From: Providencia sp.
GTDB lineage: Bacteria > Pseudomonadota > Gammaproteobacteria > Enterobacterales > Enterobacteriaceae
Length of the DNA stretch: 64,000 nucleotides
Reading direction: 5' to 3'
Assembly (NCBI RefSeq): GCF_003533305.1
Contig: NZ_DOEH01000004.1
Span: forward strand, 51,800 to 115,799
Below the pieces are notes generated by a model. The model was not told the DNA's origin and ran no database searches. It was given only the letters and a program-made list of their open reading frames with translations. The position numbers and the translations under genes are program-made. Positions 27,280 to 38,137 of the stretch are shown here, in pieces. Positions within the stretch are counted from its first letter, which is position 1. Each line of letters opens with the position of its first letter.

Positions 27280-28074
27280 ATGGTGAAATTAAATTTCGAA
27301 ATTGACCCAAATATTCAATTTTCATTAGATGGCTCAATCGCAACTATTGCATTGAATAGACCCGAAAAATTAAATGCAATAACACCATCAATGTCAGTTT
27401 CTATCATTAATTTGGCGAATTTTTGTAATGAATCTAATGATGTCAGAGTTGTTATTCTTACAGGATTAGGACCTAAAGCTTTTTGCTGCGGAAGCGACAT
27501 TAAAGAGCTAGATACTTATCAATCACCATGGGCACATAGAATGAAACATGACCATTGTGATGCTATCGCTCAAATACATAAACCAACCTTATGCGCTATC
27601 AATGGTTATGCACTCGGTGGAGGGCTTGAGCTAGCACTATGTTGTGATATCCGTGTGAGTACTCAAAATGCATTGTTCGGTGCACCAGAAATAAAATTGG
27701 GCTGGGTTGGCGGCGGCGGAATGGCTGTCTACTTAAATAAAACTGTTGGTGCCTCTAGAGCTTCTCGTCTGCTTTATACAGGAGATTCTATTGATGCAAA
27801 TACAGGTTTATCTTGGGGTATTGTAGATGAGGTTTTTGACTCACAAGAGGCCATGATGATATCCGTTTTACATCTTGCCAAAACGATAGAAGAACGTCCC
27901 CCTATCGCTATCCAAACTGCTAAATTAAATATGCATGCTGCGGTCAATATGCCATTAGACCAAGCTGTTCGCTATGAGCGTGATTTACGAACAATTTGTT
28001 TTTATACCGATGATGCGAGAGAAGGGAAAGCAGCTTTTAAAGAAAAAAGAGCGCCTTATTTTCGCGGTGAATAA
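27280..28074 (+). CDS. Enoyl-CoA hydratase/isomerase (crotonase) family enzyme
   Basis: A 264-residue crotonase. The oxyanion-hole segments are AFCCGSDIKEL (68-77) and YALGGGLELAL (110-120). Two acidic residues, E117 and E137 (APEIKLG), are 20 residues apart, as are the catalytic glutamates of enoyl-CoA hydratase. Hydratase or dehydratase chemistry is therefore expected, as in CaiD. It starts 2 bp after the CoA-transferase gene and is surely co-translated. The substrate is probably the CoA ester made by that transferase. Confidence 0.88.
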   Translation: MVKLNFEIDPNIQFSLDGSIATIALNRPEKLNAITPSMSVSIINLANFCNESNDVRVVILTGLGPKAFCCGSDIKELDTYQSPWAHRMKHDHCDAIAQIHKPTLCAINGYALGGGLELALCCDIRVSTQNALFGAPEIKLGWVGGGGMAVYLNKTVGASRASRLLYTGDSIDANTGLSWGIVDEVFDSQEAMMISVLHLAKTIEERPPIAIQTAKLNMHAAVNMPLDQAVRYERDLRTICFYTDDAREGKAAFKEKRAPYFRGE

Positions 28075-28278
28075 TTTAAAAATGCAGTAATGGAAATTAC
28101 GTACGAAATAAAAATAACATAATTTCATATCAAAACATGAATTTTAAATAATGTTAACTCACTAATAAATAGTTAATTAAAAGATAGAACATAACAACTT
28201 TGTATTTATTTAACGCCAGAATTCTGTTATTGAATTTATAAAAGGCGTCCCTACAATTCTAATAACGGGGGAGACCCT

Positions 28279-29589
28279 ATGAGTACGAAAAAAAAATCAA
28301 TGAAAGGTGTTGCAGCAGCATCACTGGTTGGTTCTGCACTAGAATGGTTTGACTATTTTCTCTATGGCACAGCGGCCGCATTAGTATTTAATGAAATAAT
28401 GTTTCCAAAGGGAGACCCTTTTATTTCAACACTTCTAGCATTCTCAACGCTTGCACTTGGTTTTGTTGTACGTCCATTTGGCGCCGTATATTTTGGACAA
28501 CTCGGCGATAAAATAGGTCGTAAAAAAGTATTAGTTATTACCTTATTATTAATGGGCACAGCAACAACTCTAATTGGTGTCGTGCCAACCTATGAAACAA
28601 TTGGTGTTTGGGCTCCTATTTCATTAGTTTGTTTACGTCTTCTTCAAGGATTTGGTGCTGGTGCCGAATTTGGCGGGGCCGCTATCCTAACAGCAGAAAG
28701 TGCGCCAGCAAATAAACGGGGATTTTATTCATCATTCCCAGGAGTTGGTGTTTATATTGGATTATTACTATCATCAGCAACATTTGCCATTTTAACGCAA
28801 TTACCAAAAGAAGTTTTTCTCGGATGGGCTTGGAGAATTCCATTCTTATTTAGTATGTTGCTTGTTGCTGTCGCACTAATAATTCGAATGAAACTATCAG
28901 AAACTGAAGCCTTTGAAAAATTAGCAGAATCAAATGAAATTAGTAAAAGTCCACTAAAAGAATTAATTAAAACAGAACGAAAAAATCTATATGTTGTTGC
29001 CGGCTCTCAAGTAGCACAAAGTGGTGTAAGTTATGTCTACCAAACCTTTGTTATTGCTTATGTGGTAGGGACATTACATATGGCGCCATCAATCGGTCCA
29101 GTAGCTGTTGCGATTGCCGCTGCTGTTGCCATGTTTACGACACCAATGTTTGGAGCATTATCAGATAAATTTGGTCGTAAAAAAATCTATATGTTTGGTG
29201 CTTCGTTCTCCGCCGCATTTGCTTTCCCATTCTTTTTACTCGTAAATACAGGGACTGCATGGGGGGTTATCACTGCAATGACATTAGGTGTTGGTGTTGG
29301 CGTTGCTGCAATGTTAGGAACCCAAGGTGCATTTTTCTCAGAAATATTTCCTTCAAAAGTTCGCTTTAGTGGCTTAGCTCTTGGGCGAGAAATCAGTGCT
29401 GCTGCATCCGGTGGTATTGCACCTCTTCTAGCAGTACTGCTATCTGGTTTAGCTGGTGGAGCATCATGGCCAGTAGCTTGTCTTGCGATGGGTATGAGCT
29501 TAATTACTATGTACGCGATTTGGCACGCACCAGAAACACACAAAAATAACCTCACCGATTTAATTAAAAATAAAGCTGATCATTCATAA
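28279..29589 (+). CDS. MHS-family MFS transporter (organic acid or betaine uptake)
   Basis: A 436-residue, 12-helix transporter of the metabolite:proton symporter family (relatives ShiA, ProP, KgtP). It carries the family marks SLVGSALEWFDYFLYGTAAAL at the N-terminus, RPFGAVYFGQLGDKIGRKKVL (motif A) and RLLQGFGAGAEFGGAAILTAESAP. The GGGGGAGA ribosome site is strong. It lies 204 bp after the crotonase gene, in the same direction, and is the likely uptake step for the CoA-transferase substrate. A terminator follows. Confidence 0.87.
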   Translation: MSTKKKSMKGVAAASLVGSALEWFDYFLYGTAAALVFNEIMFPKGDPFISTLLAFSTLALGFVVRPFGAVYFGQLGDKIGRKKVLVITLLLMGTATTLIGVVPTYETIGVWAPISLVCLRLLQGFGAGAEFGGAAILTAESAPANKRGFYSSFPGVGVYIGLLLSSATFAILTQLPKEVFLGWAWRIPFLFSMLLVAVALIIRMKLSETEAFEKLAESNEISKSPLKELIKTERKNLYVVAGSQVAQSGVSYVYQTFVIAYVVGTLHMAPSIGPVAVAIAAAVAMFTTPMFGALSDKFGRKKIYMFGASFSAAFAFPFFLLVNTGTAWGVITAMTLGVGVGVAAMLGTQGAFFSEIFPSKVRFSGLALGREISAAASGGIAPLLAVLLSGLAGGASWPVACLAMGMSLITMYAIWHAPETHKNNLTDLIKNKADHS

Positions 29590-29614
29590 TATTTTTAGCT
29601 ACTTAATTAACCGC

Positions 29615-29635
29615 AGCGCCCATTCAATGGGCGCT
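29615..29635. terminator. Terminator between the MHS transporter and ulaD
   Basis: AGCGCCCA and TGGGCGCT form a perfect 8-bp GC-rich stem around TTCAA, between two convergent genes. The plus side continues TTAAT. Confidence 0.7.
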
Positions 29636-29648
29636 TTAATGCAACTGA

Positions 29649-30296
29649 TTATTTCCAAAAACGATCTATCTGCGTGCGCAATGCTTCTGCGGTTAATTTT
29701 CCTTTGTCACCCACCAGCGCACGGCCTGCAATAAAGGCTTTGGCTTTAATTCCTTCAAACAGATGAATGTCTTCTGGCACAATACCACCGGTAATAGATA
29801 GCGCTAAGCCTAAATCAGAAAGCTGACGCATTTTAATTAAATCATCATCAGCCCAACCAATACCGGCTAATTCCGCATCTCTTGAACGGTGATAAATCGC
29901 TTGTTTTATGCCTAAATCAACCCATTTTTGGGCATCATCTAAAGTCCAATTACCATATAACTCGATTTGAATCTCTCGGTTAAATTCATCAGCCACTTTC
30001 TTACAGGCAGCAATAGTCGCAATATGCGCTGCTGCTGACACCGTAATCCAATCTGCACCTGCTTCAAATGCCATACGAGACAAAATTGCCCCACCATCTG
30101 TCGTTTTCATATCACAGACAATAATATGTGAAGGATGACTTTTACGCAGTGTAGAAACTGCGCTCATCCCTTCAGCAAAAGCTAAAATCGTACCGATTTC
30201 AATAATATCGACAAAAGAACAGACATTATTGGCGACAGTAATTGCATCGTTGAGATTAGTTTGGTCTAAAGCAATTTGAATCAGTGGCTTTGTCAT
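29649..30296 (-). CDS. ulaD: 3-keto-L-gulonate-6-phosphate decarboxylase (UlaD)
   Basis: A 215-residue TIM-barrel enzyme of the orotidine-phosphate decarboxylase suprafamily. It converts 3-keto-L-gulonate 6-phosphate to L-xylulose 5-phosphate and CO2. Known active-site residues are present at the same numbers as in E. coli UlaD: D11, E33, D62, K64, D67, H136 and R139. It lies 5 bp downstream of the HAD phosphatase gene on the minus strand. Hexulose-6-phosphate synthases share the fold, but the locus context (UlaG, UlaR, ascorbate PTS) and residue pattern favour UlaD. Confidence 0.9.
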   Translation of the reverse strand: MTKPLIQIALDQTNLNDAITVANNVCSFVDIIEIGTILAFAEGMSAVSTLRKSHPSHIIVCDMKTTDGGAILSRMAFEAGADWITVSAAAHIATIAACKKVADEFNREIQIELYGNWTLDDAQKWVDLGIKQAIYHRSRDAELAGIGWADDDLIKMRQLSDLGLALSITGGIVPEDIHLFEGIKAKAFIAGRALVGDKGKLTAEALRTQIDRFWK

Positions 30297-30301
30297 GATG
30301 A

Positions 30302-31123
30302 TTATCCTAATATTTTTTCACGGATAAGATAGGCGAGCCCATCTTGATTGTTATTAGTTGAACAAGTGATATCCGCATTCGCTTTAACAGTGTCATCGGC
30401 ATTTCCCATCGCAATGCCCAAACCTGCGTATGTAAGCATTGAAATATCATTATGATTATCACCCACCGCTATAACTTGCTCTGGCTGATAACCTAATTCA
30501 GCAACATACTCCGCCAACCGTTTACCTTTATTATTGCCTTTTGCAGCAAAATCAATTCGGTTTGACCACGATATCTCACCGTTAAAATTGTCTTGCACCC
30601 AAGGAAGATTCGACATTTTAGCGATATCGCTTGGCTCACCTTCCACAACAAATTTCCAGATAAATTCGGCGTTTTTCACTTGTTCATTAAAAGAGTCGAT
30701 TCGATAAATTTTTGGTTTATGTGGGGTATTCAAATTTTTTGCCCACATTTCCATCGCAGTCATGTAATCAATAGGATTGCTATTGGAATAAACCATGGCA
30801 TCGGTGATATACATCACCAATTTAAATTGGTACTGGCTGGCTAAATCAATAAAAGTCAGCGCATTCTCTTTAGAGAGTGCATTGTGCTTAAGCACTTTTT
30901 CATTTTTAAAATCATAAAGATAAGTTCCATTACAACAAATAATTGGGGTGTCTAAACCAAGTTCATCATAATAAGGACGGGCGGCGGTATGATGACGACC
31001 AGTGACTATCATGACATGGCACTTATCTTTTGCTTCTTGTATCGCTTGTTTAACCGCTGGGTTAATTTCATGATCGCTATTTAATACAGTTCCATCGAGA
31101 TCTAAAGCCAATATCTTATACAT
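30302..31123 (-). CDS. Cof-type HAD phosphatase (YbhA-like)
   Basis: A 273-residue haloacid dehalogenase-type phosphatase. Motif I is LDLDGTVLN (nucleophile D8, acid D10), motif II lies in MIVTGRHH, and motif III is GDNHNDISML. It has a type IIB cap. The blocks IVTGRHH, ICCNGTYLYD and GNADDTVKA are close to E. coli YbhA, a pyridoxal-phosphate phosphatase. Here it sits in the ascorbate locus, 5 bp upstream of ulaD. A local substrate such as a sugar phosphate from the same pathway is plausible. No such gene is in the E. coli ula operons. Confidence 0.82.
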   Translation of the reverse strand: MYKILALDLDGTVLNSDHEINPAVKQAIQEAKDKCHVMIVTGRHHTAARPYYDELGLDTPIICCNGTYLYDFKNEKVLKHNALSKENALTFIDLASQYQFKLVMYITDAMVYSNSNPIDYMTAMEMWAKNLNTPHKPKIYRIDSFNEQVKNAEFIWKFVVEGEPSDIAKMSNLPWVQDNFNGEISWSNRIDFAAKGNNKGKRLAEYVAELGYQPEQVIAVGDNHNDISMLTYAGLGIAMGNADDTVKANADITCSTNNNQDGLAYLIREKILG

Positions 31124-31370
31124 TTTTTCACCTTTGCTCGTAGTAAGCGCTATTACCCCATTTATAACTAAATACTAATGGAGTAGCCCTTCCCCTAATT
31201 AAATTTCGCTGTTAAACGGGTACCATAGCAGAGACTAATAAAAATACAGCTGCAAACTGCAATTCTAACATTTGGTACACCTCACCGTACGAGCTAGCGC
31301 AAAGCAACTCATTTTAAAATCACGAACTCAATGGAATTTCATACTGTTAGCGATTATCGTTTGCTAAATA

Positions 31371-31841
31371 TTATTGAGATAACGCCTCATCGATCACTTT
31401 ATAGACCTCTTCAATGCTGCGACAACGTCGTATTTTATGGAGATCAATTCCCGTTTCACTATTTTCATCATCCAATACTTGGGTAACTTCCATTAAACCT
31501 TCCATATGTTCATCAGAAGAACTTCCCGCTAAAGTTATCAATACATCAACAGGTTCATCTTCTCCTTCAAATAAAATAGGTTCTTTTAATGTGACTAAAG
31601 CAAAAGCTGTTTTTAGAACGCCATTTTCTGGTCTGGCGTGAGGTAATGCGAGGCTAGGTGCGATACAAATATAAGGCCCTAGCTCATTGATACTACTAAT
31701 AATAGCTTCGTGATAGGTTGGTAATATTGCCCCTGAGGCAATTAACATATCAGTACCAATCTTAATAGCTTCTTGCCAGTTTTTGGCAGAAGCTTGTAAC
31801 TTAATAGAATTGTTATCAATTAACGATTGCTTAAAACCCAT
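31371..31841 (-). CDS. ulaC: PTS IIA component, ascorbate type (UlaC)
   Basis: A 156-residue cytoplasmic phosphocarrier of the mannitol/fructose-type IIA family. The phosphorylated histidine is H68 in LALPHARPENG. It accepts phosphate from HPr and passes it to the IIB domain. It lies 62 bp after the IIC-IIB gene and has a GGAGAG ribosome site. Length is close to that of E. coli UlaC. Confidence 0.88.
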   Translation of the reverse strand: MGFKQSLIDNNSIKLQASAKNWQEAIKIGTDMLIASGAILPTYHEAIISSINELGPYICIAPSLALPHARPENGVLKTAFALVTLKEPILFEGEDEPVDVLITLAGSSSDEHMEGLMEVTQVLDDENSETGIDLHKIRRCRSIEEVYKVIDEALSQ

Positions 31842-31903
31842 GACACGCTCTCCTATTGAAATAGATACTAACTAATTAGTATCTATAAATATTTTTATAT
31901 TAT

Positions 31904-33664
31904 TTATTGAGATTCACTAAAATTAGTCTTAATAATATCGAGAAGTTCATCACCAAATGAATTTGGATTCAGCATATTTTGCACCCCTAAAACAAATTTA
32001 CCTTCACCTGGATCCATCTCTGCTGAAAGGTGTTTTGACGAAACAATGATATCTGTGGCGCTAAGTTTTGATTTGTAATCTGAAACTGCGCAAGAGTCCA
32101 TAACATGAGGAATACCTTTCGCTTCGAGATACTTAGCAATTTTCATTTTCATCATCATGGATGAACCTTGACCATTACCGCACACAGCAAGAATACTAAC
32201 AGGCCTAACTCGACTTAATTGTTCAGAGACTTGTTCGGCTATTTCAGCAACTTCAATTTCTTCAATCTCATTAACCAAAGCAGCTGCATCTTCTTCTGCA
32301 CGTAATTTTTTTGATGCAAAATACATATAGACCAATGCGAGTGCGATTAAGACAAAGAAGAAATATTTAGAAATTGAGAGGCCTTGCATAATAGGCGGGA
32401 ACACCAGAGCCCAGTCAGCCATACCCATCCAACCACTAAATTGTGTTCCTTGCTGGCTAATCAAATCAATTGCCCAAGCCGAACCAACAACTTCAATAAT
32501 TCCCATGATGAAACAAATTTTCATCACCGCTTTCCAACCACCAAAGTGATTAGCGAATACCCCAATTGTGGCATTTGAGAAAAACATAGGAATAAAACCG
32601 GGAATAATCATGATGGGAGAGCTGAACGCTAACATGATCAATACTGCTGTAAATTGTCCTAATGCACCCCACATAAAACCAAATACCATCGCATTTGGCG
32701 AAAATGCATAAATAGCCGCACAGTCGATAGCTAATACCGCATTTGGAATAACGCGTTCTGAAATTCCTTTAAAAGCCTCGGAAAGTTCAGCAACAAACAT
32801 TCGCACACCCGTGACGATAATTTGAATCGCAACCGCAAATTTAAGGCCAGTTTCAAGAATATAGATAGTCCAATGGGTTTTTCCTGCCATCTCTTGCAGA
32901 TTAGTTAAACCGAAAGAAAGCAAAATAATGCCAAAGAAAACTGTCATCACAATAGCTGTCGCGGCGATACTATCATGAAAAATATGTAACCATTTAGGGA
33001 GTTTTAGATTATCAACACTATCATTTTTATCCCCTAATTTTGGTGCAACTTTCACTGCAATCCATGATGCAGCCTGCTGTTGATGACCAATTGAAAAACC
33101 AGCGCCACCTGTAACCGCTTCTGTGGGTTTAAACATGATATTAGAGAATATACCCCAATATAATGCGATGATTATTGCCGAGTAAATAATGGTCTCCCAC
33201 ATACTCGAGCCCATAACAAAATAAAATACCGCTACTAACCCGGCTTGCTGGAACATAATATGTCCCGTAAGCATAATGGTTCGTATACCTGTAACACGAC
33301 GAAATAACACCAGTAAAATGTTAATCGCCAATGCGAGTAAAACGATATACCCAACCCATGAATAGTCATCACCCATGGTTTCCATAGTGGCCATCATCGA
33401 AGTATAAGGGTCAATCACAGAACCAGTAAGATGGTGGTACTCAGCCATTTTCGCAATAACGGGCTTAAAACTGGAAACAAGCGAATCAGCGCCGACTTGT
33501 ACTAACATAAAGCCAACGATTGTTTTAATTGTACCTTTGAGAATGGTAGTACCATCTCTTCTGAGCAACCAATAACCAATAAGAGTTACTAAGCCCAGCA
33601 AAAGCGGGGCTTTAGTCATTACTTGGCTATAAAAAATATAGAAAGAATTGTACAAAAAATCCAT
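31904..33664 (-). CDS. PTS IIC-IIB fusion permease, ascorbate type (UlaA-UlaB)
   Basis: A 586-residue protein. Residues 1 to about 455 are a UlaA/SgaT-type IIC membrane domain with features such as [34 protein letters not shown] at the start. After a Glu-rich linker (about 455-488), a IIB domain begins; its phospho-cysteine is C495 in [11 protein letters not shown]. In E. coli UlaA and UlaB are separate proteins, so this is a fusion that transports and phosphorylates L-ascorbate or a close sugar acid. IIA follows as a separate gene. It is divergent from ulaR. Confidence 0.9.
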   Translation of the reverse strand: MDFLYNSFYIFYSQVMTKAPLLLGLVTLIGYWLLRRDGTTILKGTIKTIVGFMLVQVGADSLVSSFKPVIAKMAEYHHLTGSVIDPYTSMMATMETMGDDYSWVGYIVLLALAINILLVLFRRVTGIRTIMLTGHIMFQQAGLVAVFYFVMGSSMWETIIYSAIIIALYWGIFSNIMFKPTEAVTGGAGFSIGHQQQAASWIAVKVAPKLGDKNDSVDNLKLPKWLHIFHDSIAATAIVMTVFFGIILLSFGLTNLQEMAGKTHWTIYILETGLKFAVAIQIIVTGVRMFVAELSEAFKGISERVIPNAVLAIDCAAIYAFSPNAMVFGFMWGALGQFTAVLIMLAFSSPIMIIPGFIPMFFSNATIGVFANHFGGWKAVMKICFIMGIIEVVGSAWAIDLISQQGTQFSGWMGMADWALVFPPIMQGLSISKYFFFVLIALALVYMYFASKKLRAEEDAAALVNEIEEIEVAEIAEQVSEQLSRVRPVSILAVCGNGQGSSMMMKMKIAKYLEAKGIPHVMDSCAVSDYKSKLSATDIIVSSKHLSAEMDPGEGKFVLGVQNMLNPNSFGDELLDIIKTNFSESQ

Positions 33665-33869
33665 ATTTTTACCCTTAAATCAAATTGTATTTGAATTATT
33701 ATCTAGATTAAAAACACATTACCCTGATCACAGACAGCATTCTCACGTTATAATCAAATAATTAACCAATCCAGTCACTCAAGAACACACAACAATCAAA
33801 AGTAATCACCATTTGTTCATTTATGATTATTTAGTTTAGGCTTGTTTGACTAGTAGAAAACCACACAAT

Positions 33870-33885
33870 TGTAGAGCTGATCACA
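33870..33885. promoter_or_regulatory. CRP-like site
   Basis: TGTAG-AGCTGA-TCACA: the right half is perfect and the left half has two mismatches to TGTGA. CRP control is usual for sugar-acid PTS operons. Confidence 0.45.
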
Positions 33886-33988
33886 GTTAATATATAAAAA
33901 CCAATAAAATACAAATAGTTAAAATAATTAACATCTAATATGTATTTTTATTGTTTGAGTTATTGACATTCTCACCCATGATAAATAG

Positions 33989-34013
33989 AATCAAATACAA
34001 TCATTTTGAATCA
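33989..34013. promoter_or_regulatory. Phased AATCA repeats, UlaR operator candidate
   Basis: AATCA occurs at 33989, 33999 and 34009, one helical turn apart, 54 bp before the ulaR start. A second pair with the same spacing is at 33794 and 33804. Confidence 0.5.
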
Positions 34014-34066
34014 TTAAGTTATCATGGCTAAGCAAGAATATGATTTATACACATAAGGCTATGGAC

Positions 34067-34822
34067 ATGAATGAAACACAAAGACATTTTGAAATACTGT
34101 CTTTACTTAAAGAAAATCAAGTAATTAGCATATCACTAATTACTAAACATTTTAATATATCACCGGCAACCGCACGTCGTGATGTGGCTAAATTGGATGA
34201 GCAAGGCAAACTGAAAAAAGTACGTAATGGTGCGGAGCGATTAGAAAATAAAAAAAATAAATGGTCACCACTAAATATAAATAGAACTGACCACTATGAA
34301 GAAAAATCGCAAATAGCAATCAAAGCAGCAGAGCTTTGCCAACCTGGCGATAGCGTTGTTATTAACTGCGGCTCTACCGCTTTTCTTCTTGGGCAAAAAT
34401 TATGTAGGAAAGATGTACAAATCGTCACTAACTACTTTCCTCTTGCCAGTTATTTAATTGAGCAAGAACACGATGATGTCGTGTTAATTGGCGGCCAATA
34501 TAACAAAGAGCAGAACATATTTCTTAATCCAGCGCTCCATACACTAATGGGATACGCAGGTAACTGGATGTTCACCTCAGGAAAAGGTTTAACCGAAGCT
34601 GGGTTGTACAAGTCTGACATGCTAACTGCTGTTGCTGAGCAACAGATGTTAGACCAAATTGATAAATTAGTTGTTGCTGTTGATAGTTCAAAAGTGGGAA
34701 GCCGAACGGGTATGTTATTTTGCCCAACCAATAAAATTGATTATTTAATTACTGGGAAAAATGCCGATCCAAAAATTATTAAAGCAATCAAAGCGCAAGG
34801 CACTCACGTTATACTGGTTTAA
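34067..34822 (+). CDS. ulaR: DeoR-family repressor UlaR
   Basis: A 251-residue regulator, the same length as E. coli UlaR. The N-terminal DeoR helix-turn-helix has ISLITKHFNISPATARRDVAKLDEQGKLKKVRNGAE. The sensor domain has VVINCGSTAFLLG, the DeoR sugar-phosphate loop, and MFTSGKGLTEAGLYKSDMLTA. E. coli UlaR represses the ula genes and is released by L-ascorbate 6-phosphate. The frame is open from 34040, but AAGG at 34055-34058 fits the ATG at 34067, and MNETQRH matches the family start. It is divergent from the PTS genes and upstream of ulaG. Confidence 0.9.
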   Translation: MNETQRHFEILSLLKENQVISISLITKHFNISPATARRDVAKLDEQGKLKKVRNGAERLENKKNKWSPLNINRTDHYEEKSQIAIKAAELCQPGDSVVINCGSTAFLLGQKLCRKDVQIVTNYFPLASYLIEQEHDDVVLIGGQYNKEQNIFLNPALHTLMGYAGNWMFTSGKGLTEAGLYKSDMLTAVAEQQMLDQIDKLVVAVDSSKVGSRTGMLFCPTNKIDYLITGKNADPKIIKAIKAQGTHVILV

Positions 34823-34870
34823 TTAGTTTTTGCCAGCTTATTCAACTAATTAAAAATTTATTTTGCATAC

Positions 34871-34894
34871 CGCCTTATTATTTTAAATAAGGCG
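34871..34894 (+). terminator. Hairpin between ulaR and ulaG
   Basis: CGCCTTAT and ATAAGGCG form a perfect 8-bp stem with an 8-base A/T loop, 43 bp before the ulaG start. It may terminate ulaR transcripts or modulate ulaG; no T-run follows. Confidence 0.5.
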
Positions 34895-34913
34895 CTAATC
34901 CCTTACATTTTAA

Positions 34914-36005
<1,092 letters not shown>

Positions 36006-36028
36006 TTTCTAAGAATTTAACCATAAAA

Positions 36029-36063
36029 AAATCCGGTACACTTTTTACAGTGACACCGGATTT
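36029..36063. terminator. Bidirectional terminator between ulaG and glmS
   Basis: AAATCCGGT and ACCGGATTT pair, with an inner CACT/AGTG stem. The minus strand follows the stem with seven T, and the plus strand with TATTTTAT, so both convergent genes are served. Confidence 0.85.
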
Positions 36064-36099
36064 ATTTTATACGATAAATTCAATATATCGCTTAATTCA

Positions 36100-37932
36100 T
36101 TACTCTACAGTTACAGACTTCGCCAAATTACGAGGTTGGTCGACATCTGTACCTTTAATTAAAGCCACGTGATATGACAATAATTGCAGTGGAACAGTAT
36201 AGAAAATAGGCGCGATCAGCTCTTCTACATGTGGCAGTGAAATAATTTTCATATTTTCACTCGCCTCAAAACCTGCATCTTGATCAGCGAAAACATATAA
36301 TAAGCCGCCACGAGCACGCACTTCTTCAATGTTTGATTTCAACTTTTCTAACAATTCATTATTCGGCGCGATAATAATCACAGGCATATCAGCATCAATC
36401 AGTGCTAATGGACCATGTTTTAGCTCACCAGCGGCGTATGCTTCCGCATGAATGTAGGAAATCTCTTTTAATTTCAAAGCCCCTTCAACCGCGATAGGGA
36501 ACTGTTCACCACGACCTAAGAATAGTGCATGACTTTTATCAGAGAAATCTTCCGCCAGCGCTTCAATCACTTTATCTTGAGACAACATACTTTCAATACG
36601 CGCAGGTAAAGCATGTAGTGCGTTCGAAATATTTTGCTCTAATTCAGGATTAGCACCTTTTAAACGGCCCATATATGCCACTAACATCAACAATACTGTC
36701 AGCTGAGTGGTAAAGGCTTTAGTTGATGCAACACCGATTTCAGCGCCCGCTTTTGTCATCAAGGCAAATTCAGATTCACGGACTAATGAAGAGCCAGCGA
36801 CGTTACAGATGGCTAAAGACGTTAAATAACCCAACTCTTTAGACAGACGCAAAGCTGCGAGCGTATCCGCAGTTTCGCCTGACTGAGACAGTGTTATCAT
36901 CAAACTACCTTTACGAAAAGCAGGTTTACGATAACGATATTCAGAGGCTATTTCGACATCACAAGGAATTCCCGCTAGAGACTCAAACCAATATCGTGCA
37001 ACCATACCTGCATTAAAAGATGTACCACAAGCAACGATTTGAATATGCTCTACATTAGAAAGAATTTCGCTCGCTTTAGGTCCTAGCTCGCTAAGATTAA
37101 TGCCATTATCTTGACTAAAACGCCCTTCTAAGGTGTTTTTAATCGCCATTGGCTGCTCATAAATCTCTTTTTGCATATAGTGGCGATAAATACCTTTATC
37201 ACCTGCATCATATTGAACGCTAGATTCGATTTGTTCACGTTCAACCGCAGCACCTTGGTTATCAAAAATACGTACAGAACGGCGTGTCACTTCAGCAATA
37301 TCCCCTTCTTCAAGGTAGATAAAACGACGAGTAACAGGTAAAAGCGCTAGTTGATCTGATGCTAAGAAATTTTCGCCCACACCCAGCCCAATAACTAACG
37401 GGCTACCAGAACGAGCTGCAACTAATAATTCTGGAATACGGCTATCCATAACCACTGTGCCATACGCGCCTCGTAATTGCGGGATAACACGCTGAACAAC
37501 TTCGAGTAATGAACCGCCTTTTTCTTGCTCGTGATGAACAAGATGAGCAATAACTTCGGTGTCTGTCTCAGAACTAAATACATAGCCGAGTTGCTTTAGA
37601 TGCTCTTTAAGCTCTAAATAATTTTCAATGATACCGTTGTGAACAACAGCAATATAACCAGATGTATGCGGGTGAGCATTTCGCTCACTTGGCGCACCAT
37701 GAGTAGCCCAACGTGTATGTGCTATACCCATTCCACCAGATACTGGGTTCTTTTCAACTTCATCCGCCAGCATTTTAACTTTACCGACTTCACGTAAGCG
37801 TTGAAGATGACCTTCATGGTCAACAACCGCCATACCGGCTGAGTCATAACCACGATATTCAAGGCGACGAAGACCTTCTAATAGAATTTCTGCGATATCA
37901 CGTTGTGCGACTGCACCTACAATTCCACACAT
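36100..37932 (-). CDS. glmS: Glutamine-fructose-6-phosphate aminotransferase (GlmS)
   Basis: A 610-residue two-domain enzyme that makes glucosamine 6-phosphate, the first step to UDP-GlcNAc for peptidoglycan and lipid A. The N-terminal glutaminase domain begins MCGIVGA with catalytic C2. Two SIS sugar-isomerase domains follow, with [17 protein letters not shown] and [20 protein letters not shown]. The C-terminus [13 protein letters not shown] is typical. It lies 205 bp downstream of glmU, as in E. coli. Confidence 0.98.
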   Translation of the reverse strand: MCGIVGAVAQRDIAEILLEGLRRLEYRGYDSAGMAVVDHEGHLQRLREVGKVKMLADEVEKNPVSGGMGIAHTRWATHGAPSERNAHPHTSGYIAVVHNGIIENYLELKEHLKQLGYVFSSETDTEVIAHLVHHEQEKGGSLLEVVQRVIPQLRGAYGTVVMDSRIPELLVAARSGSPLVIGLGVGENFLASDQLALLPVTRRFIYLEEGDIAEVTRRSVRIFDNQGAAVEREQIESSVQYDAGDKGIYRHYMQKEIYEQPMAIKNTLEGRFSQDNGINLSELGPKASEILSNVEHIQIVACGTSFNAGMVARYWFESLAGIPCDVEIASEYRYRKPAFRKGSLMITLSQSGETADTLAALRLSKELGYLTSLAICNVAGSSLVRESEFALMTKAGAEIGVASTKAFTTQLTVLLMLVAYMGRLKGANPELEQNISNALHALPARIESMLSQDKVIEALAEDFSDKSHALFLGRGEQFPIAVEGALKLKEISYIHAEAYAAGELKHGPLALIDADMPVIIIAPNNELLEKLKSNIEEVRARGGLLYVFADQDAGFEASENMKIISLPHVEELIAPIFYTVPLQLLSYHVALIKGTDVDQPRNLAKSVTVE

Positions 37933-38043
37933 AATTGATTAATTCCTAAATAATATTTTGTCGCAACCTGATTATTTTACAGTTTTCACTGTTCCCCAGC
38001 CTTGTAGAAAATGGGGTATTTTTTATCTAACTATTTTTATATT

Positions 38044-38058
38044 GCTACCTTAGGTAGC
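38044..38058 (-). other. Small hairpin in the glmU-glmS gap
   Basis: GCTACC-TTA-GGTAGC is a perfect 6-bp stem in the intergenic mRNA. In E. coli this gap is where glmUS mRNA is processed; whether this hairpin has that role is inference. Confidence 0.4.
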
Positions 38059-38137
38059 TATTTTATGTGTAACTATTTTAAATATTTTCTAATACTGCAT
38101 TTCAAAATAGGGGAAATACATTATTTCCCCTTAAAAT

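Larger units (their letters stand above)
33665..34066. promoter_or_regulatory. Divergent ula control region
   Basis: A 402-bp AT-rich gap between the PTS gene and ulaR. It holds a 15-bp palindrome TCAAAT-TGT-ATTTGA (33680-33694) near the PTS start, and a CRP-like site TGTAGAGCTGATCACA (33870-33885, left half degenerate). AATCA pentamers are 10 bp apart at 33794/33804 and at 33989/33999/34009. No gene is visible in it. Confidence 0.6.

Noticed and set aside
29187..29555. Minus-strand 122-codon frame opposite the MHS transporter
   Set aside because: No recognisable domain, no ribosome site, and the plus-strand gene is certain.
31124..31370. 247-bp gap between the HAD and ulaC genes, inspected for a small RNA or gene
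   Set aside because: Only short imperfect inverted repeats were seen; nothing strong enough to report.
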